Assembly: GCA_030770535.1 (NCBI GenBank)
Contig: JASVEC010000010.1
Span: 186,001-250,000 of the forward strand
Reading direction: 5' to 3'
From: Batkoa obscura
Lineage: Eukaryota > Entomophthoromycota > Entomophthoromycetes > Entomophthorales > Batkoaceae
Length of the DNA: 64,000 nucleotides
Position 1 is the first letter of the stretch. The number at the start of each line of letters is the position of its first letter. Shown piece by piece: positions 61,425-64,000 of this stretch. The translations under genes were made by a program, and so were the position numbers. The notes beneath the pieces are model-generated. The model was not told the DNA's origin. It made no database searches and saw only the letters and a program-made list of their open reading frames with translations.

Positions 61425-62402
61425 TTATTTCGAGTAGTCAATCTGCGAAATTTCTTTTAAGCAATCCTTCATTGCTTTATGAGTTTCTTCCATAAGGTCT
61501 TCAAGATCATCTTTAGTTTTACCTTTAGTAATGATAGGTGGCAATACTAAGTTATTAGAATAATCCTTGAATAAAACAACTGATATCTAAATTACCTTTC
61601 ATTCCCATACCACCAGACTCAAACCTCCATTTCTTCATATTAAAGATATGACTGGTATTAGAGTATACTATTGGAATAATTGGAAATCCAGTTTGAATAG
61701 CTAGATGGAAAGCTCCTTTCTTAAAGGGTAAAAGGTCTGGAGTTTCAAACCCAGATCTAGTGCCTTCTGCATAAACAAAAACGCCCATCTTAATTATTAG
61801 TTGCTATTCACTAACTATATAGTTAATATTTACCTGCTTCTCGGTCATTCGTCTAGCAAGTTCATTAGATTGATCAATGGCTTGCTTTGCATTTTGACGA
61901 TCAATCATTAATGTGTTTGAGAACATTACTAATAATGTAAATAACAAGACCTTTTAAAAATATTAAGAAACTTACAATACTGTCCAAGGAATGGTACATA
62001 TCTTAATGACTTCTTAACAATGATGGCAGTATTCTTAGGGTAAATTGTACCTAAAAATGAAACGTCTAAAGTGGATTGATGGTTACCAATATATATAGCT
62101 GGTTTTCCATTGTATTCTTTGATCACTGAGTCATCTAACACATTAAACTTAACATTTAAGAATAATTGTGATATAAATGAAAAAAATCTCCCAGTTATAT
62201 AATGAACGTATGCTTCTTTACCAAGAACTCGACATATTACTGATACTACTACTCCTAAAAACCCAGTTACAAAATAACAGTTAGCAAGGATGATGCAGCG
62301 AACAATAAATCGCACTTTGCTTGAGAATTGAAATAAAGAGATGAACAAGAGGATAGCTACTGTAGTGTATTTAAGATCGAAAAAATTCAAAAAATCCAAC
62401 AT
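61425..62402 (-). CDS. SLC1: 1-acyl-sn-glycerol-3-phosphate acyltransferase
   Basis: Four exons (61976-62402, 61834-61928, 61596-61788, 61425-61546) join to 278 aa. The enzyme acylates lysophosphatidic acid to phosphatidic acid in the ER or lipid droplets. Membrane segments near the N-terminus precede the acyltransferase box I NHQSTLD (H-x4-D). VKKSLRYVPFLGQ follows, then box III in FVYAEGTRSG, and IPIVYSNTS. The last intron (61547-61595, 49 nt) restores the normal ending GMKVLPPIITKGKTKDDL. Length and motif order match yeast Slc1 and animal AGPAT1/2 enzymes. Confidence 0.93.
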
Positions 62403-62782
62403 GGTGGTTAATAAAGACTCAAATACAGTTGGTGCAAGTATGTTGGATTATATTTTTTATAAAGACAAAACTATGATTTATAAACTTTTTTTGTATTTTT
62501 TTTAAAATAGCTCGTTTTTAAATTCCCTTGCTTTAACCAATCAGTGGTGCCTACTGGTGAACTATTCTGGATTTAGTAGCCATATCCGTTACTTTAAAAT
62601 TACTATCCCTTTCTATTAAAAATAATTTATTGGACTTTGGGCTAATCCTTCTTTTTTATAACGTTAATTATTTTCGAATTTAAATCCCATTACAAAATCC
62701 CCAGCAAACCAAACTCATTTTAATTCCAAATAACCGAAATTGTTTTCAATTTTTAAATTATATAAAACCTTACAAAATAGAA
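62403..62782. promoter_or_regulatory. Divergent promoter region between SLC1 and NEP1
   Basis: About 380 bp separate the two start codons of divergent genes. No specific factor site is recognised; this is called only from gene arrangement. Confidence 0.5.
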
Positions 62783-63662
62783 ATGGCAAACGCAACAAAC
62801 GGAGACTTGAAGAACGTACATATGGTACCAATGGCACCTAAAGTGCCCAAAACAACAATAGAAAAGGAAAATACTCGTAGATTGATAGTAATCTTAGAAA
62901 GCGCTTCTTTAGAAACTTATAAAGTTGGTAAAAGTAGTGATGCTAAATATCAGTTATTGAATTGTGATGAACATCAAAGGATTTTATTGAAACTCGGTAA
63001 AGACATAACGGATTCAAGACCTGATATCACCCATCAAGTAAGGCATTTTTTAAAAATCGATGCTTAAATTTAATCAGCATTATAGTGTTTGTTAACATTA
63101 TTAGATTCTCCTTTAAATAAAGCTGGAAAATTACAAGTATTTATTCATACAACTAAAAATGTATTGATTGAAATCAACCCACATGTACGTATACCAAGAA
63201 CTTTCCGCAGATTCGCTGGATTAATGGGTATAGATTTAATATTTTATTTCGAGGTTTTATACTTATCAGTTATTAGTTCAATTATTACATAAATTATCCG
63301 TACGCTCCACTACAAGTAATGAAAAATTACTAAAAGTAATTAAGAACCCCATCACCGATCATTTGCCAAGTAACTGCAAAAAAATATGTAATATTACTTT
63401 TCAAAAAATAGAACAAAACTTAACAAAACTTAAATTAGGTTTCTCATATGACGCTCCATTAATTAACGTAAATCAATATGTTAAAAAGCTACCAGAGGAT
63501 CAAAGTTTAGTAGTAGCTATTGGAGCTTTAGCTCACGGTGAAGATAACTTTGCCGATCAATATGTAGATGAAAAGATATCGATTTCTTCTTACCCCTTAT
63601 CTGCTTCAGTAGCTTGCGGTAAATTAACCTGTGCCTTTGAAGAATTATGGAATATTTTATAA
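62783..63662 (+). CDS. EMG1: 18S rRNA pseudouridine N1-methyltransferase Nep1/Emg1
   Basis: Three exons (62783-63037, 63086-63227, 63277-63662) join to 260 aa. Nep1 is a SPOUT-class enzyme that methylates a pseudouridine of 18S rRNA and is needed for small-subunit assembly in the nucleolus. The match to yeast Nep1 is strong throughout: [42 protein letters not shown] joined to [57 protein letters not shown] and, at the end, [20 protein letters not shown] followed by ASVACGKL and WNIL. Both introns (48 and 49 nt) restore conserved sequence. Confidence 0.97.
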
Positions 63663-63792
63663 GCTTTTAAATAATTTTAAAATTTTTACCTTTTTTTATT
63701 ATAATAAATAGAATTTGTTTTTTTACAACAATACTTCAAATTAGCAAATACCAAAAATTAACAATAAACTGTAACTTTTATTATTAAAAAAA

Positions 63793-64000
63793 TTAATAGT
63801 CTAGTCCAAGGGACCAATCTTCAGCTACCATAAGTTTAGGATCCTTGACAGTAAGTATTTTCTCTTGTTTATTGAAGTTAAATTCAACTTCACGACCACA
63901 TTTTAAGCAAACCACCTTCTTGGGGCTCTTTTTGATATTTAAGAACACAATTTTTTCAACACGAACACCTTTAAAGAACTCTTTCAGCCCTTCAGAAGGT
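63793..64000 (-). CDS. Partial gene at window edge, unknown
   Basis: Only the last 69 codons are inside the window and the gene continues beyond 64000. The visible C-terminus reads FFKGVRVEKIVFLNIKKSPK, then VVCLKCGREVEFNF with one CxxC, and ends DWSLGLDY. The CxxC could be half of a zinc-binding site. I do not recognise the family. It converges with EMG1, with about 130 bp between stops. Confidence 0.6.
   Translation of the reverse strand, partial: PSEGLKEFFKGVRVEKIVFLNIKKSPKKVVCLKCGREVEFNFNKQEKILTVKDPKLMVAEDWSLGLDY

Noticed and set aside
61547-61596. A 16-nt or 31-nt ultra-short intron in the acyltransferase gene
   Set aside because: A normal 49-nt intron ending at the AG at 61547-61548 restores the conserved family ending, so no unusual splicing is needed.

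Overview
The window is AT-rich nuclear DNA from a filamentous or early-diverging fungus. It carries a LYS12-type homoisocitrate dehydrogenase, which marks the fungal alpha-aminoadipate lysine pathway. It also carries an HMT1-type vacuolar ABC transporter, a Vps68-like protein and a Lam/Ysp-type sterol transfer protein. Genes have many short introns of about 45-80 nt with GTAAGT-like donors and TAG-type acceptors; one gene is modelled with 14 exons. This argues against a budding yeast. The base composition, secreted S28 peptidase, lipase and repetitive secreted proteins would fit an Entomophthoromycotina-like or related fungus, but that placement is only inference. No tRNA, rRNA, CRISPR array, or LTR or virus-like element was seen.

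Layout. 0.5-8 kb: a hairpin-forming repeat, a complete 2.4-kb DNA transposon, a secreted S28 serine peptidase and a class 3 lipase lacking its 5' part. 8.5-12.5 kb: a decayed and an intact SET/MYND (SMYD) gene in tandem. 13-34.4 kb is the gene-dense core: LYS12, an unknown six-exon gene, a Nup85-like nucleoporin, the rRNA methyltransferase RCM1/NSUN5, a cluster of miniature transposons, a second Nup85-like gene, a Vps68/TMEM50 protein, an HMT1-like transporter, a 98-aa coiled-coil protein, a ZW10-like tether protein and a mitochondrial rhomboid. 34.5-46.3 kb is repeat-rich: an inverted second SMYD pseudogene, a second nearly identical 2.4-kb transposon, a truncated third copy and several miniature elements. 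46.3-47.2 kb: a short heat-shock-factor-like gene. 47.2-50.9 kb: no recognisable gene. 50.9-64 kb: a GRAM-VASt sterol transporter, two small secreted Thr/Cys-rich proteins, a mitochondrial carrier, two copies of an unknown 254-aa gene identical over their last 235 codons, an SLC1-like acyltransferase, NEP1 and a partial gene at the edge.

The most distinctive signals are three. (1) A family of about 95-100-bp miniature elements has more than 20 copies here. It makes 4-bp target duplications and appears related by its ends to the 2.4-kb two-ORF transposon. (2) Two diverged Nup85-like genes point toward each other around RCM1. (3) Two patches of near-identical sequence lie inside otherwise diverged paralogues (SMYD pseudogenes; the 254-aa pair), which suggests local gene conversion.
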